A stretch of 56,016 bases of DNA from an uncultured Faecalibacterium sp. (GTDB lineage: Bacteria; Bacillota; Clostridia; Oscillospirales; Ruminococcaceae). The translations under genes were made by a program, and so were the position numbers. This document shows, piece by piece, positions 46,412 to 55,751 of the stretch. The stretch's first letter is position 1, and each line of letters starts with the position of its first letter. Below the pieces are notes generated by a model. It was not told where the DNA came from and ran no database searches. It worked only from the letters and a program-made list of their open reading frames with translations. Location: positions 1-56,016 of the forward strand of contig CAAHET010000094.1 of the NCBI GenBank assembly GCA_900772565.1. Direction: 5' to 3'.

Positions 46412-46826
46412 TGTCATTGAGCTTGTCAAAAAAGCCGCACTGGAAGCCTATGAAGCTGAAAAGCCCGTGTCTCTGCTCTTCGGCACTGTAGTTTCAGCGT
46501 CTCCGCTCAAAATACAGATCGACCAGAAAATGACCCTGCCGGAACAGATGCTGGTGCTGACCCGGAATGTGACCGACTACGAAATGGATGTTTCCGTCAG
46601 TCACTGGACGGAACTCGAAACTGAGCACAAGCACCCGACTTCGGACGGCGCGACTGCTCTGCCCACGACACACCGGCACAAATACTCCGGCACAAAAAAG
46701 ATCAAAGTTCATAACGCGCTGCTGTCCGGTGATTGTGTGGTGCTGGCTCGTGTCCAGCATGGTAAACGGTACGTAGTGATCGACCGCGTCAAGCCTATCC
46801 CAGAGCTGAAAGGAGAATGGGTATGA
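46404..46826 (+). CDS. DUF2577 baseplate protein, 140 aa
   Basis: A GTG at 46404 is taken as start, 11 bases after GGAGG; an earlier GTG lies on the ribosome binding site. The protein fits DUF2577 (LLFGTVVSASPLKIQIDQKM, LSGDCVVLARVQHGKRYVV), a beta-rich OB-like baseplate component in PBSX-type tails. It overlaps the hub gene by eight bases. Confidence 0.8.
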   Translation: MANVIELVKKAALEAYEAEKPVSLLFGTVVSASPLKIQIDQKMTLPEQMLVLTRNVTDYEMDVSVSHWTELETEHKHPTSDGATALPTTHRHKYSGTKKIKVHNALLSGDCVVLARVQHGKRYVVIDRVKPIPELKGEWV

Positions 46827-47209
46827 CGCCAAAGACGACTCTCGACATTCGCGGCCTTGTCACCGTAGCAGCGAAGCCGGGCAAGACGTTCCGTCTGGAC
46901 GGCCCCGGCATAATCGATGGTCTGGAAGCTGTCCGGCAGGCGGTCTATCTGATCCTCAATACCGAACGGTATGCGTGGCTTATCCACAGCTGGAATTACG
47001 GCGTGGAACTGCACGCTCTCATCGGTCAGGACCCGGATTTCTGTATGCCGGAAATTGAGCGCTGTGTCCGCGAAGCACTTTTACAGGATGACCGCATCAC
47101 GGCAGTTGATGGATTCTCTTTTGACCAGCGCAAAGGAGTCATCTCCGCTGCTTTTACTGTCCATACCATTTACGGTGATATCGATTCTGAAACGGAGGTG
47201 TCTATCTGA
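46823..47209 (+). CDS. DUF2634 baseplate wedge protein, 128 aa
   Basis: The ATG at 46823 is chosen, 7 bases after GGAG. The protein matches DUF2634/XkdS-like sheath-wedge proteins related to T4 gp25 (LEAVRQAVYLILNTERYAWL, IHSWNYGVELHALIGQDPDF). It initiates sheath attachment at the baseplate in complete phages; the sheath gene is absent here. Confidence 0.82.
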   Translation: MTPKTTLDIRGLVTVAAKPGKTFRLDGPGIIDGLEAVRQAVYLILNTERYAWLIHSWNYGVELHALIGQDPDFCMPEIERCVREALLQDDRITAVDGFSFDQRKGVISAAFTVHTIYGDIDSETEVSI

Positions 47210-48427
47210 GTGTCAGAACAGACTTATGAAGCTGTCCTCAAACGGGAAATGTCCCGCGTTCCCAGCGATCTGGACACCCGGGAAGGTTCTCTTCTCTGGT
47301 ATGCCAATGCACCCGGTGCTGTGGAGATCGTCAATCTGTACATCGCAATCGAAGAAGCGCTCAACAACGGGTTCGCTGACACAGCCAGTCGGGAATATCT
47401 TCTGCGGAGAGCTGCTGAGCGTGGGCTTGCCCCGCAAGCTGCGTCTGCCGCCGTGCTGGAACTGACCATCACCCCTGCCGAAACCGCTCTTCCTCTGGGT
47501 ACTCGTTTTTCCATTGGAGCGCTGAATTACAGCGTAACCCGGCATGTTTCTGCCGGTGTGTATGAGATCACATGCGAGACACCCGGCGAAGCAGGCAACG
47601 ATTACAGCGACACCTGTATTCCCATCGAATATGTCCCCGGCCTTGAGACCTGTACCGTCACCGCACTGCTCATCCCCGGTGAGGACGAAGAGGATACCGA
47701 GGTTTTTCGGCAGCGTTATTTCAGCAGCCTGCACGCGCAGGCTTACGGTGGCAACCAGCAGGACTATCTCGAAAAGGTCAATGCGATTCCCGGCGTGGGC
47801 GCTGTCAGAGTGTACCGCGCATGGAATGCTGACATATCGCCTGCGAGTCTTATTCCGCCTGAAGGTACTGACAAATGGTTGGAAGCCCTCTCTGATACAC
47901 CGGGAAGCGTAAAAAACTGGCTGGATGCTGTGTATCGCGCTGCTTCTCAAAGCAAGCTGACAGTAGGCGGCACGGTCAAGCTCGTGATCCTCGACAGTAC
48001 CTTGAGCAAGCCGTCCTCCACTCTTGTACAGCTGGTGCAGACGACCATCGACCCCATGCGGAACGCCGGTGAAGGTCTGGGACTTGCACCGATCGGGCAT
48101 GTTGTAAAGGTTTATGGTGCCGAGAACGAAACCGTGAACATCTCTTTCGCAGTCTACTGCCGCCGGAATCTGGAATGGGAGGATGTTAAGGCCGCGGCAG
48201 CCAGCGCAGTAACAGACTATTTTCAGGAGCTTACGAAGAGCTGGACGGACACAGACGGTCCCCTGATCGTTCGCATTGCGCAGGTTGAAAGCCATCTGCT
48301 CACTGTTTCCGGCATTCTGGACGTTGCTCACACCACACTCAATGGGCGAGAAGAGAATCTGACCTTAGAACTGGATCACATTCCGGTGCTGGGCGGAATT
48401 ACCGCTCACGCGGCCGCAATCACCTGA
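47210..48427 (+). CDS. Baseplate J-like protein, 405 aa
   Basis: The protein fits the baseplate J / gp47 family (VPSDLDTREGSLLWYANAPG, AAERGLAPQAASAAVLELT, YGGNQQDYLEKVNAIPGVGA, GHVVKVYGAENETVNISFAV). Length is usual. It forms the baseplate rim wedge. The GTG start lies 11 bases from GGAGG, immediately after the preceding stop. Confidence 0.88.
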   Translation: MSEQTYEAVLKREMSRVPSDLDTREGSLLWYANAPGAVEIVNLYIAIEEALNNGFADTASREYLLRRAAERGLAPQAASAAVLELTITPAETALPLGTRFSIGALNYSVTRHVSAGVYEITCETPGEAGNDYSDTCIPIEYVPGLETCTVTALLIPGEDEEDTEVFRQRYFSSLHAQAYGGNQQDYLEKVNAIPGVGAVRVYRAWNADISPASLIPPEGTDKWLEALSDTPGSVKNWLDAVYRAASQSKLTVGGTVKLVILDSTLSKPSSTLVQLVQTTIDPMRNAGEGLGLAPIGHVVKVYGAENETVNISFAVYCRRNLEWEDVKAAAASAVTDYFQELTKSWTDTDGPLIVRIAQVESHLLTVSGILDVAHTTLNGREENLTLELDHIPVLGGITAHAAAIT

Positions 48428-48437
48428 GGAGGCACAA

Positions 48438-48992
48438 ATGGAACGGCAGTTGATAAACTATCTTCCTTTTATCCTTCGGGATATTCCCACATTTCGAGCC
48501 GCAATGGATGCCCAGCAGCCGGAGTTTTCAAACTTATGGGACAGCGTGGCCGACCTTCAGGATAACCTCTTCATCCTGAGTGCCGGGAGCCGAGGCTTGT
48601 CCCGGTGGGAAAAGATTCTGGGCCTTCTGCCCAAAGCATCCGATACGCTTGCGGTCCGCCGTGCCCGTATCCTTGCCGTGCTGAACCGTCAGCTGCCCTA
48701 TACCCTGCCACAGCTGCGGGGTGTTCTGTACAGCCTTTACGGCCCAGGTGCGGCAGATGCAGATGTAGCTGAAAACAGCTATATTCTCCGGGTGACGATT
48801 CCTTTCACAGACGCCTACTCTGAGACGATGGAGCTTGTAGACACCATATCTCCGAAGAATCTGCTCACGCGCTACAGCATTTTCTTGGGGAGTACGCGTC
48901 CTCCCGTTTACGTCTCCGCTGCCCCTTGCAGCGTGTCCATGTCTATAACGGCCCGCCTGCCGAAAATTACGAGGAAAGGAGCCACGCCATGA
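48438..48992 (+). CDS. DUF2313 (YmfQ-like) tail protein, 184 aa
   Basis: The sequence follows the YmfQ/DUF2313 pattern: YLPFILRDIPTFRAAMDAQQ, SAGSRGLSRWEKILGLLPKA, RRARILAVLNRQLPYTLPQL. The family is encoded after baseplate J in contractile tails and links the baseplate to the fibres. It overlaps the next gene by four bases. Confidence 0.8.
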   Translation: MERQLINYLPFILRDIPTFRAAMDAQQPEFSNLWDSVADLQDNLFILSAGSRGLSRWEKILGLLPKASDTLAVRRARILAVLNRQLPYTLPQLRGVLYSLYGPGAADADVAENSYILRVTIPFTDAYSETMELVDTISPKNLLTRYSIFLGSTRPPVYVSAAPCSVSMSITARLPKITRKGATP

Positions 48993-49849
48993 GCTTTGAA
49001 TCTATGGCCTATACCGACGCCGGCATATCCATGCTTCTGGATGCCGCAGCCGGTAAACGGCTCACCATCACAAAAGCAGTGAGCGGCACCAGCGCGATTG
49101 CTCCAAGTGCCCTTGCCCATCAAATAGATGTCAGCGGCGCAAAGCACACGCTGGAACTACTCGGCATCTCGGCTGTCGGTCAGGGTGAAGAAGAAGCCCG
49201 CCACATTAAAATCCGCATTCCGAGCGCCGCGAATACCTACACCCTGCGCCAAATCGGCATTTTCGGGCGGCAGGACAACAGCGATGACACCCTGCTCATG
49301 CTCATACAAGATGAGCGTGGAGTCGAGATACCCGCCGCTACCGAGAATCAGGAGTTTGAGCTTATCTTTACGGCAGTGCTTGCCATCTCGCGCAGTGCAA
49401 AGATTGCCCTCGCACTCAACGCCGATATGCGCGGCCTGAAGATTTTCATCCGGCAGGAGATCCACGATAACACCGCCCACGCGAAAATTGTGGATATTAC
49501 CATCCCTGCCGCCAGCTGGAAACAGGAGGATGCCGCAGCCGAATACGGTTATACGGCACTTATCCAGCTCGAGGGTGTCACCGCCGAGCAAAGCCCGTCA
49601 GTAACTATCCACAGGGAACATACCGCAGCGGCACAGACCGCTGCGCTCTGCCCGATGGCAGAAACGGACAGCGGTGTCCTGAAGCTTTGGGCAAAGCACA
49701 TCCCGCGTGCCGATATGACCGCCACGGTGCTGCTGGTATCCCCCAAGTCCGTGGATACGCTGGAGCCGCTGCCGGAGGAGCCGACTATAAACACGACATC
49801 GCTGCTGGGCACTGCCATCTGCGGCAATGCAATATGTGGAATGGTATAA
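48989..49849 (+). CDS. Tail fibre / phage tail-collar-type protein, 286 aa
   Basis: The ATG at 48989 follows AAAGGAG and overlaps the DUF2313 stop. The N-terminal 150 residues resemble the phage tail fibre N-domain (DAGISMLLDAAAGKRLTITK, TYTLRQIGIFGRQDN). The rest is beta-rich, with a conserved-looking C-terminus (TAICGNAICGMV). It likely attaches the downstream large fibre to the baseplate. Confidence 0.7.
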   Translation: MSFESMAYTDAGISMLLDAAAGKRLTITKAVSGTSAIAPSALAHQIDVSGAKHTLELLGISAVGQGEEEARHIKIRIPSAANTYTLRQIGIFGRQDNSDDTLLMLIQDERGVEIPAATENQEFELIFTAVLAISRSAKIALALNADMRGLKIFIRQEIHDNTAHAKIVDITIPAASWKQEDAAAEYGYTALIQLEGVTAEQSPSVTIHREHTAAAQTAALCPMAETDSGVLKLWAKHIPRADMTATVLLVSPKSVDTLEPLPEEPTINTTSLLGTAICGNAICGMV

Positions 49850-49863
49850 AGAAGGAGGACAAC

Positions 49864-52521
49864 ATGTCTATCTCTTACGAAAAACAAACGTGGGTCGATG
49901 GCGAGACCCGTATCAACGCCGCACGGATGCAGCACATTGAAGCCGGCATCGCAGACATTGCGCAGACCGTCAATGACCTACCGTCCGGCGGCTCCGGCTC
50001 CACCGGCTCCACCGCCTCCCTGACCATTGGCACCGTAACCAGCGGCAGCACCGCAAGTGCCAGCATCTCGGGCGGGAAGCTAAACCTTGTCTTGCCCAAA
50101 GGTGACAAGGGCGCTACTGGCGCACAAGGCCCCAAGGGGGAAAAAGGCGATACCGGCCCGGCGGGTGCAAAGGGCGACAAGGGCGACCCTGGCGATTTTG
50201 GTACGGCGACCGCAGCACCTGTCTACGCACCCAGCCGCATGGGCTGCGTGAATTACACGGACGTGGCAGGTTGCGACTATGCGCAGATCATCATCTATGG
50301 CCAGAGTCTGGCCTCCGGCACCGAGAGCCAGATTGCACTGACCGATACGGCACTGGACGGCGTATACATGGTGGGCAGCAGCGCGCACTGGTATCAGGCT
50401 GCCACTACCACCGGCCTGAACCCCTGCAAGAACGCTGGTTTTGAATCCCCCATCGTGGCGGCGGTGAACCACTTCGCCACCATGTACCGCAGACACCGGG
50501 ACGCGGGACAGAAGTTTATCGCAAACTCCACCGGTCTGGGCGGACGTTCCATCGAGCGGCTCTCCAAGGGCTGCACCAGCTACGGCTATGAGTATCTGTA
50601 CAAGGATGCCTTTCTGGACTATCTGGACAACACCAAGGCTGCTGTCACCGCGCAGAGCAAGACCGTGAAGTGTGTGGCTGTCGTGTTTATGCAGGGCGAG
50701 TACAACTACGACGGCCACAACAGCGGGCAGGGCTTTACCAACGGCACAGACGGCACTACCGACAAGGCCGAATACAAGCGATACCTGCTCCAGCTGAAGA
50801 AGGATATGCAGGCCGACATCATGGCCAAGTACGGCCAGACCGAGCCGCCGCTGTTCTTCGTGTACCAGCCCGGCGGTGCGTTCATCACCAACGCCACCAG
50901 CAGCATCAACATGGCGCAGCAGGAGGCCACAGCCGAGTGTGAGGACATGATCCTGCTGGGCAGTGCAATGCCCTGTCAACGCTTTGCAGGCGGGCACATG
51001 ACCTCCAACGGCTACCGCTGGCAGGGCGAGATGATCGGCAAGCAGCTGGCTGAGACCTTCCTGTGGGGCATGGCAGACCGGACGGTCATCGACCGCGCCA
51101 TCACCGTGGAGGGCAGCAAGGTCTGCATCGACTACGAGGTGCCGGTGCCGCCGCTGGTGGCAGATACCTACACGGTACAGGCGCAGCCAAACTACGGCTT
51201 CTCCGTCTATGTGGACGGCGTGGGCGTGACCGTGGAAAAGGCCGAGGTACAGAACACCCGGGTGGTGCTGACCTGTGGGCAGGAACTGCATGGCAAGGTG
51301 GTGGTAAAGTATGCGGGCAACGCCGTGGGCGACCGTGAGCATCGCGGCATCGGCAACATCCGCGACAGCGACCGCTACACCAGCCTGTACCTGTACGCAG
51401 ACGATACCAACGAGACCTCCTCGGCGGGCAACACCGTGGACTACCGCCCCAAAACGGCAGAGGGCGAGAGCCTGAGTGGCAAGCACTACCCCCTGTGCAA
51501 CTGGGCAAGCCACGCGTACCGGGAGATCATCGTGAGCTCTATCCCCGCCACCGACTTTACCCCCAAGCTTTCCGGCAGCAAGGCAAGCGTGGGCGATATC
51601 CTGACCCTGAGCGTCAGCTACACCCCCGCCAACGCAAACAGCGGTCTGGACGTCACATGGAAGGTATCGGACAGCACCAAGGCCAAGCTGGAAAACGGAA
51701 AGCTGACCATTCTGGGCGGCAGCAACAATGACACGGTGACTGTGACCGGCACGCTGGTAAACGGCGTGGAGCGGAGCGTGAGCGTGACCATTGTGGTGAG
51801 CGATAACCCTTATGCAGCCTACTATGGTTACTGGGACTTTACCGGCGGCAGCGCAGCAAACACGACCACCGCAAAGAACCTTACGACCAAAAAAGACGAC
51901 AGCATTTTGGTGAATGTGAACGGCACCGAGAGCGGCTACCTGACCGAGGACGGCCTGACGCTGGCTGCAAACAGTGCCGTGAAGATTCCCGTGGCAAGCG
52001 GTATGCCGGACGGCATCGAGATCTATATGGACTTTACGATCCCCGCAAGCCTGTACGGAGAAAGCCTGAACAATAAGGGCTTTATTTCGCTGGCAAAGGG
52101 CACTGCGAATATGCTCGCCTTCGGCAGTGAACTGTACAGCTATGCGTGGCCTTCGATCTATGGCATTGCAGAAGGAAAAACGGCAGAAGCAGACTGCGCA
52201 TGGCGTTGGGCGACAGATGCCGGTGGCACCTCGCTGGGAAATACCTATATGTGGTGGTATGACCAGTCCCTGCACCAGCATCTGCGGCTGCGGCTGAATA
52301 CAGCTGGCGGTGGCGAGTTTGCCATGCAGGCAAGCACAGACGGCGACAGCTGGCACACCTGGACGCTGCCCACCTATTCAGGCGCAGAGAACAAGTACCC
52401 CGGCTTCAAGACCTTCAAGAGCGCCTGCGATGCGATCCTTCTGGGCAACCGTGCGACCCTGAACTTCTGCCCGGCAGGCACCATCCTCCATAGTGCTTAC
52501 ATCAAGGAATACAACGGTTAA
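49864..52521 (+). CDS. Large fibre with collagen-like repeat and SGNH esterase-like domain, 885 aa
   Basis: Residues 79-112 are Gly-x-y repeats (KGDKGATGAQGPKGEKGDTG). A sialate-O-acetylesterase-like SGNH domain follows: IIIYGQSLASG near 145, FMQGEYN near 277 and GHMTSNGY near 378 as the Ser, QGE and His blocks. An Ig-like (BIG2) domain spans about 570-640 (VSYTPANANSGLDVTWKVSD), then a laminin-G/concanavalin-like C-terminus rich in Trp. It is likely a receptor-binding fibre that deacetylates cell-surface glycan. The start follows AAGGAGG. Confidence 0.78.
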   Translation: MSISYEKQTWVDGETRINAARMQHIEAGIADIAQTVNDLPSGGSGSTGSTASLTIGTVTSGSTASASISGGKLNLVLPKGDKGATGAQGPKGEKGDTGPAGAKGDKGDPGDFGTATAAPVYAPSRMGCVNYTDVAGCDYAQIIIYGQSLASGTESQIALTDTALDGVYMVGSSAHWYQAATTTGLNPCKNAGFESPIVAAVNHFATMYRRHRDAGQKFIANSTGLGGRSIERLSKGCTSYGYEYLYKDAFLDYLDNTKAAVTAQSKTVKCVAVVFMQGEYNYDGHNSGQGFTNGTDGTTDKAEYKRYLLQLKKDMQADIMAKYGQTEPPLFFVYQPGGAFITNATSSINMAQQEATAECEDMILLGSAMPCQRFAGGHMTSNGYRWQGEMIGKQLAETFLWGMADRTVIDRAITVEGSKVCIDYEVPVPPLVADTYTVQAQPNYGFSVYVDGVGVTVEKAEVQNTRVVLTCGQELHGKVVVKYAGNAVGDREHRGIGNIRDSDRYTSLYLYADDTNETSSAGNTVDYRPKTAEGESLSGKHYPLCNWASHAYREIIVSSIPATDFTPKLSGSKASVGDILTLSVSYTPANANSGLDVTWKVSDSTKAKLENGKLTILGGSNNDTVTVTGTLVNGVERSVSVTIVVSDNPYAAYYGYWDFTGGSAANTTTAKNLTTKKDDSILVNVNGTESGYLTEDGLTLAANSAVKIPVASGMPDGIEIYMDFTIPASLYGESLNNKGFISLAKGTANMLAFGSELYSYAWPSIYGIAEGKTAEADCAWRWATDAGGTSLGNTYMWWYDQSLHQHLRLRLNTAGGGEFAMQASTDGDSWHTWTLPTYSGAENKYPGFKTFKSACDAILLGNRATLNFCPAGTILHSAYIKEYNG

Positions 52522-52536
52522 GGAAGGACGTGGACT

Positions 52537-52794
52537 ATGGCAAGAGGACCAGTAAATATCAGCGGTATGTCTGAGGAAGATATCGAACGCTGCATTGACG
52601 CGCATGACGAGTCCCATGACGCGCACAGCGATATCCGCGTCATGATTGCAAAGCTGCGCGCAGACCTTGCCGCACTGACCCTCAAGACGGCTACCGACAT
52701 CACCAAGAATGCCTTTACGGTCACGTTTGAGACATTGGATACCACCACCGTGACCGGCGTGTGGAATACATCCATGGCGCGAATCGAATTTTAA
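52537..52794 (+). CDS. Small fibre-associated protein, 85 aa
   Basis: A short helical N-terminal part (MSEEDIERCIDAHDESHDAH, then IRVMIAKLRADLAAL) is followed by a beta-rich end (TVTFETLDTTTVTGVWNT). It lies between two fibre genes and may be a fibre trimerisation or chaperone protein. The start follows AAGGAAGGACGTG. Confidence 0.5.
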   Translation: MARGPVNISGMSEEDIERCIDAHDESHDAHSDIRVMIAKLRADLAALTLKTATDITKNAFTVTFETLDTTTVTGVWNTSMARIEF

Positions 52795-52805
52795 GGGGGA
52801 ATATT

Positions 52806-53978
52806 ATGGCAAGCATAGACGTCGCGGTCGAATTTACGTCTCAGGATACTGTCACTGTGCGATTCTATCCCAGAGATATGTCCAACTATACAGTGTATGG
52901 TGTGCGCGGTTATCGTATCTGCAATGGTGACGATGACAACAAGACCGAGGTCTACACTGGTGGCGGCGGTGAGAGCAATAGTTTCACCGACACGATTCCC
53001 GCAGGCACCACTAGCGTGCAGTATAGCGTCAATATCTACGGCCCGGATTTCTCGATATTTGGCTATTCCGAAACTGTGACTCCCAACAGCGCGCCGACGG
53101 CACCGCCGTCCATAACCGTGCCGAACGATGTCAGGGGTGGCGGCGCGCTGGTGATTTCGTGGGCTGCGGCCAGCGATAGCGACGGTAACCTCTCTGGTTA
53201 CATTTTGGAGCGCAGCGTAAATGGTGCGTCCTACGCGCAGGTGTACAAGGGTGATGCCCTGACCTACACCGACACTATCACCAAAGGCTGGGCTACGGTG
53301 GCATATCGCGTCAAGGCTTACGACAGCTACAACGCGCAGTCGGGCTACACCACCTCGGCTACCCGCACGGTTATCAACAACACCGCACCGACTATCACTG
53401 CGGCAAGCACCGCCCTCGGCACAAAGAACGCGCCCTTTGCTTGGGGGTACACCGTCAGCGACGTGGACGGCGACAATCTCACTGTCACTGAGCAGTTGGA
53501 CGGCACCACCACAAAGACCCGCCGAAACATTGCTAGTGGCTCAGCCCTCACCTTTGAGCAGACCAACACCGCAGCAGGGTTTCAGTGTTTGCTCAATGGC
53601 GACCATACCTTGCAAGTCACCGTCAGTGATGGCAGCCTCAGCGCTTCTAAGACGGCAACCTTCACCAAGGCCGTTTATGCGGCGACCATCACGCTGGCAA
53701 AGCCGGTGACTGTTTCCACTCCCATCACGGCAGCAGCACTGTCTGTAACTGGCAGCATCCCGTCGGATGCTGCCTACAAGGTGGAGGCCACCAACAATGC
53801 GCTCGATGCATCGCCTGTCTGGCAGGATGTCACCGCCGAGGTCAAGTCGGGCATCAACATCATCTTCAACAACGCAACTGCGGCCAAAGGTGCGGCGTTC
53901 AATTTCCGCATCACGGTATCTCGCGGCTCGTCCGGTATCGGCGGATACATCGAGTCCGTATCTGGTGCATTCCAGTGA
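52806..53978 (+). CDS. Ig/fibronectin-like repeat fibre protein, 390 aa
   Basis: The protein consists of beta-sandwich repeats: a first domain (VEFTSQDTVTVRFYPRDMSN), a fibronectin-III-like domain (VISWAAASDSDGNLSGYILE, WATVAYRVKAYDSYNAQSGY) and a cadherin-like domain (YTVSDVDGDNLTVTEQLDGT), ending in another beta region. It is a structural or adhesive tail fibre component. The start at 52806 follows AAGGGGG. Confidence 0.65.
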   Translation: MASIDVAVEFTSQDTVTVRFYPRDMSNYTVYGVRGYRICNGDDDNKTEVYTGGGGESNSFTDTIPAGTTSVQYSVNIYGPDFSIFGYSETVTPNSAPTAPPSITVPNDVRGGGALVISWAAASDSDGNLSGYILERSVNGASYAQVYKGDALTYTDTITKGWATVAYRVKAYDSYNAQSGYTTSATRTVINNTAPTITAASTALGTKNAPFAWGYTVSDVDGDNLTVTEQLDGTTTKTRRNIASGSALTFEQTNTAAGFQCLLNGDHTLQVTVSDGSLSASKTATFTKAVYAATITLAKPVTVSTPITAAALSVTGSIPSDAAYKVEATNNALDASPVWQDVTAEVKSGINIIFNNATAAKGAAFNFRITVSRGSSGIGGYIESVSGAFQ

Positions 53979-53998
53979 TCAATAGGAGGTAAAAGACT

Positions 53999-54412
53999 AT
54001 GGCAATCAAGCAATACAGCCTTGCCAAGGATGGTGCAAAGCTTCTGGCACCGGGTTTCCGCGTGCGGGAGTTTCGCTGCAAGGACAGCTCTGACGAAATC
54101 CTTGTGGATGAAGCGCTGGTGCTCCTGCTCCAGTGCATCCGGGAGCATTTTGGCAAGGCGGTGACCATTACCAGTGGCTACCGGACGGCGGCACATAACG
54201 CAGCCGTGGGCGGTTCCAAGAGCAGCCAGCACCTGCTTGGCCGCGCTGCGGACATTCAGGTGGCGGGCATCAGCGTGGAGGACGTGGCAGCCTATGCCGA
54301 AAGTCTGATGCCGGACTGGGGCGGCGTGGGGAGATACCCCGTCAAGGCAGGCAGAGCCACCGGCTGGGTGCACGTGGATACCCGGCAGAATAAGAGCAGA
54401 TGGACGTTATGA
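53999..54412 (+). CDS. M15 family D-Ala-D-Ala peptidase (endolysin), 137 aa
   Basis: The zinc ligands of the M15A family are visible: H78 and D85 in SQHLLGRAADI and H125 in GWVHVD, with the SGYRTAAHN block before. It lacks a cell-wall-binding domain. It cuts peptide cross-links and is followed by two holin genes, so it is the likely lysin. The start follows AGGAGG. Confidence 0.85.
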   Translation: MAIKQYSLAKDGAKLLAPGFRVREFRCKDSSDEILVDEALVLLLQCIREHFGKAVTITSGYRTAAHNAAVGGSKSSQHLLGRAADIQVAGISVEDVAAYAESLMPDWGGVGRYPVKAGRATGWVHVDTRQNKSRWTL

Positions 54413-54427
54413 AGGAGGATTCATACT

Positions 54428-54694
54428 ATGATTATTACCGGTATGGCAGAATACGAAAGCGTGTGCAAGAACGCACTGGTTGAGTGGTACAATGCGCACC
54501 GCGAGACCAAGATCACCCTCGAAAACGTCTTTGTGGTCTGGGCTTGCAAGACGCTCCAGAACTACAAGGCGCTGCTGTCTACCACCGTGAGCGGCGACGG
54601 CATCTATGCCGAGTACCCCTACAACGGCGATAAGCAGGAGATGTACGAGGATGTGTACGGCAAGCTGACCAACCGCTGCATCATGCAGCAGTAA
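54428..54694 (+). CDS. DUF6275-like small protein, 88 aa
   Basis: The protein (MIITGMAEYESVCKNALVEW...) fits the short family found between lysin and holin genes in Clostridia phages, with VFVVWACKTLQNYKALLSTT and a YPYNGDKQEMYEDVYGK end. It has no membrane segment. The function is unknown. Confidence 0.65.
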   Translation: MIITGMAEYESVCKNALVEWYNAHRETKITLENVFVVWACKTLQNYKALLSTTVSGDGIYAEYPYNGDKQEMYEDVYGKLTNRCIMQQ

Positions 54695-54716
54695 AAAGGA
54701 CGAGGAGGAAGTGAAG

Positions 54717-55151
54717 ATGAAGGAGTATTTTTGCACTGCCGTGGGGCTGATCGGCGGTGCCATTGCCAGCCTGTACGGCGGCTGGGACGCGGCGCTGCAG
54801 ACACTGATCATCTGCATGGCGGTGGACTATATCACCGGCCTGATCGTGGCGGGGGTGTTCCATGCAAGCCCTAAGACCAAGACCGGCACGCTGGAAAGCA
54901 GGGCAGGGTGGAAGGGCCTGTGCCGCAAGGGCATGAGCCTGCTGATCGTGCTGGTTGCCTGCTGTCTGGATGCCGTGATGGGCTCCAGCTTTGTGCGGGA
55001 CGCGGTGGTGATCGGCTTTATTGCGAACGAGACTTTGAGTATCATTGAGAACGCGGGGCTGATGGGCGTACCAATTCCGAAGGCACTGGCAAGAGCCGTG
55101 GATATTTTGAAGCAGCGCTCGGAAGAAGAGCAGAAAGGAAGCCGAACATGA
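54717..55151 (+). CDS. Holin (Cph1/HOL-type), 144 aa
   Basis: The protein has three hydrophobic segments (AVGLIGGAIASLYGG, LIICMAVDYITGLIVAGVF, MSLLIVLVACCLDAVMG) and the GTLESRAGWKGLCRKG loop typical of the phage holin family 4. The ATG at 54717 follows GAGGAGG. It would form pores that release or activate the lysin. Confidence 0.85.
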   Translation: MKEYFCTAVGLIGGAIASLYGGWDAALQTLIICMAVDYITGLIVAGVFHASPKTKTGTLESRAGWKGLCRKGMSLLIVLVACCLDAVMGSSFVRDAVVIGFIANETLSIIENAGLMGVPIPKALARAVDILKQRSEEEQKGSRT

Positions 55152-55414
55152 AAGCACATACTTACAATGAACCGACTATCTCTGCGGGCACCGTGGCGCG
55201 TACCGCAGCCCTGCTGCTGGCGCTGACCAATCAGGTGCTGAGCGCTCTGGGCAAGCCCGTGCTGCCCATCGAGAGCGAGACTGTGGAGCAGCTGGTGACG
55301 GCGGGCATTACCACTGTCACCGCTCTTGTGGCGTGGTGGAAGAACAACAGCTTTACCACCGCCGCACTGGAAGCGGACAAGACCTATGATCGCCTGAAGG
55401 CGCAGGGCAAGTGA
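55148..55414 (+). CDS. phiLC3-type holin, 88 aa
   Basis: The pattern AGTVARTAALLLALTNQVLS and the following WWKNNSFTTAALEAD are those of phiLC3/SPP1-type holins. It overlaps the first holin gene by four bases. The pair may act as holin and modulator of lysis timing. Confidence 0.8.
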   Translation: MKAHTYNEPTISAGTVARTAALLLALTNQVLSALGKPVLPIESETVEQLVTAGITTVTALVAWWKNNSFTTAALEADKTYDRLKAQGK

Positions 55415-55426
55415 TTTGTACATGAC

Positions 55427-55470
55427 AAGAGCCGCAGTTCCCGTTGTAAGGAGCTGCGGCTCTTTTTTAT
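55427..55470. terminator. Terminator after the lysis genes
   Basis: AAGAGCCGCAG pairs with CTGCGGCTCTT, followed by TTTTATT on the plus strand. It can also serve the small minus-strand gene that ends at 55467. Confidence 0.85.
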
Positions 55471-55652
55471 TGCTTGTCCATATCTTTTAGATATTGTTCC
55501 AGCTCAGGCAAGAGGATTTGCAACTCCTGCAAGACAGAATCTGCTTCTTTGACGCATCCACTCTGGCCGTTTCTCTGGATGCTTTGGGTTTTCTCGACAA
55601 TAGCTTTAAGTCTTTCGTGAATGCGCTCTCTTTGCTGTTCGTTGTCAAGCAT
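55467..55652 (-). CDS. Small coiled-coil protein next to attR, 61 aa
   Basis: The start MLDNEQQRERIHERLKAIVE at 55652 follows AGGAGG. The protein is one or two charged helices with a cysteine near the middle and an acidic end. It is read towards the lysis genes from the host side, so it could be expressed in the lysogen. No family is recognised. Confidence 0.5.
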   Translation of the reverse strand: MLDNEQQRERIHERLKAIVEKTQSIQRNGQSGCVKEADSVLQELQILLPELEQYLKDMDKQ

Positions 55653-55702
55653 GGCATCCTCCTGCATCAGATTTTGAGTGAGTGGGTTATTAGGCGGGTT
55701 TT

Positions 55703-55747
55703 TGACAAAAGAAAACCACCCAAAAACTTTCGTTCCTAGGTGGTTTT
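55703..55747 (-). terminator. Replacement terminator for tmRNA supplied by prophage 2
   Basis: On the minus strand AAAACCACC (55747-55739) pairs with GGTGGTTTT (55720-55712), followed by CTTTTG. It lies 5 bases beyond the tmRNA 3' end, in prophage DNA, and replaces the displaced terminator at 32597-32646. Confidence 0.75.
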
Positions 55748-55751
55748 TAAG

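Noticed and set aside
50080..52356. A 758-codon minus-strand frame opposite the large fibre gene
   Set aside because: It is rich in His, Val and Arg as expected from the antisense of a glycine-rich gene, with no ribosome binding site.
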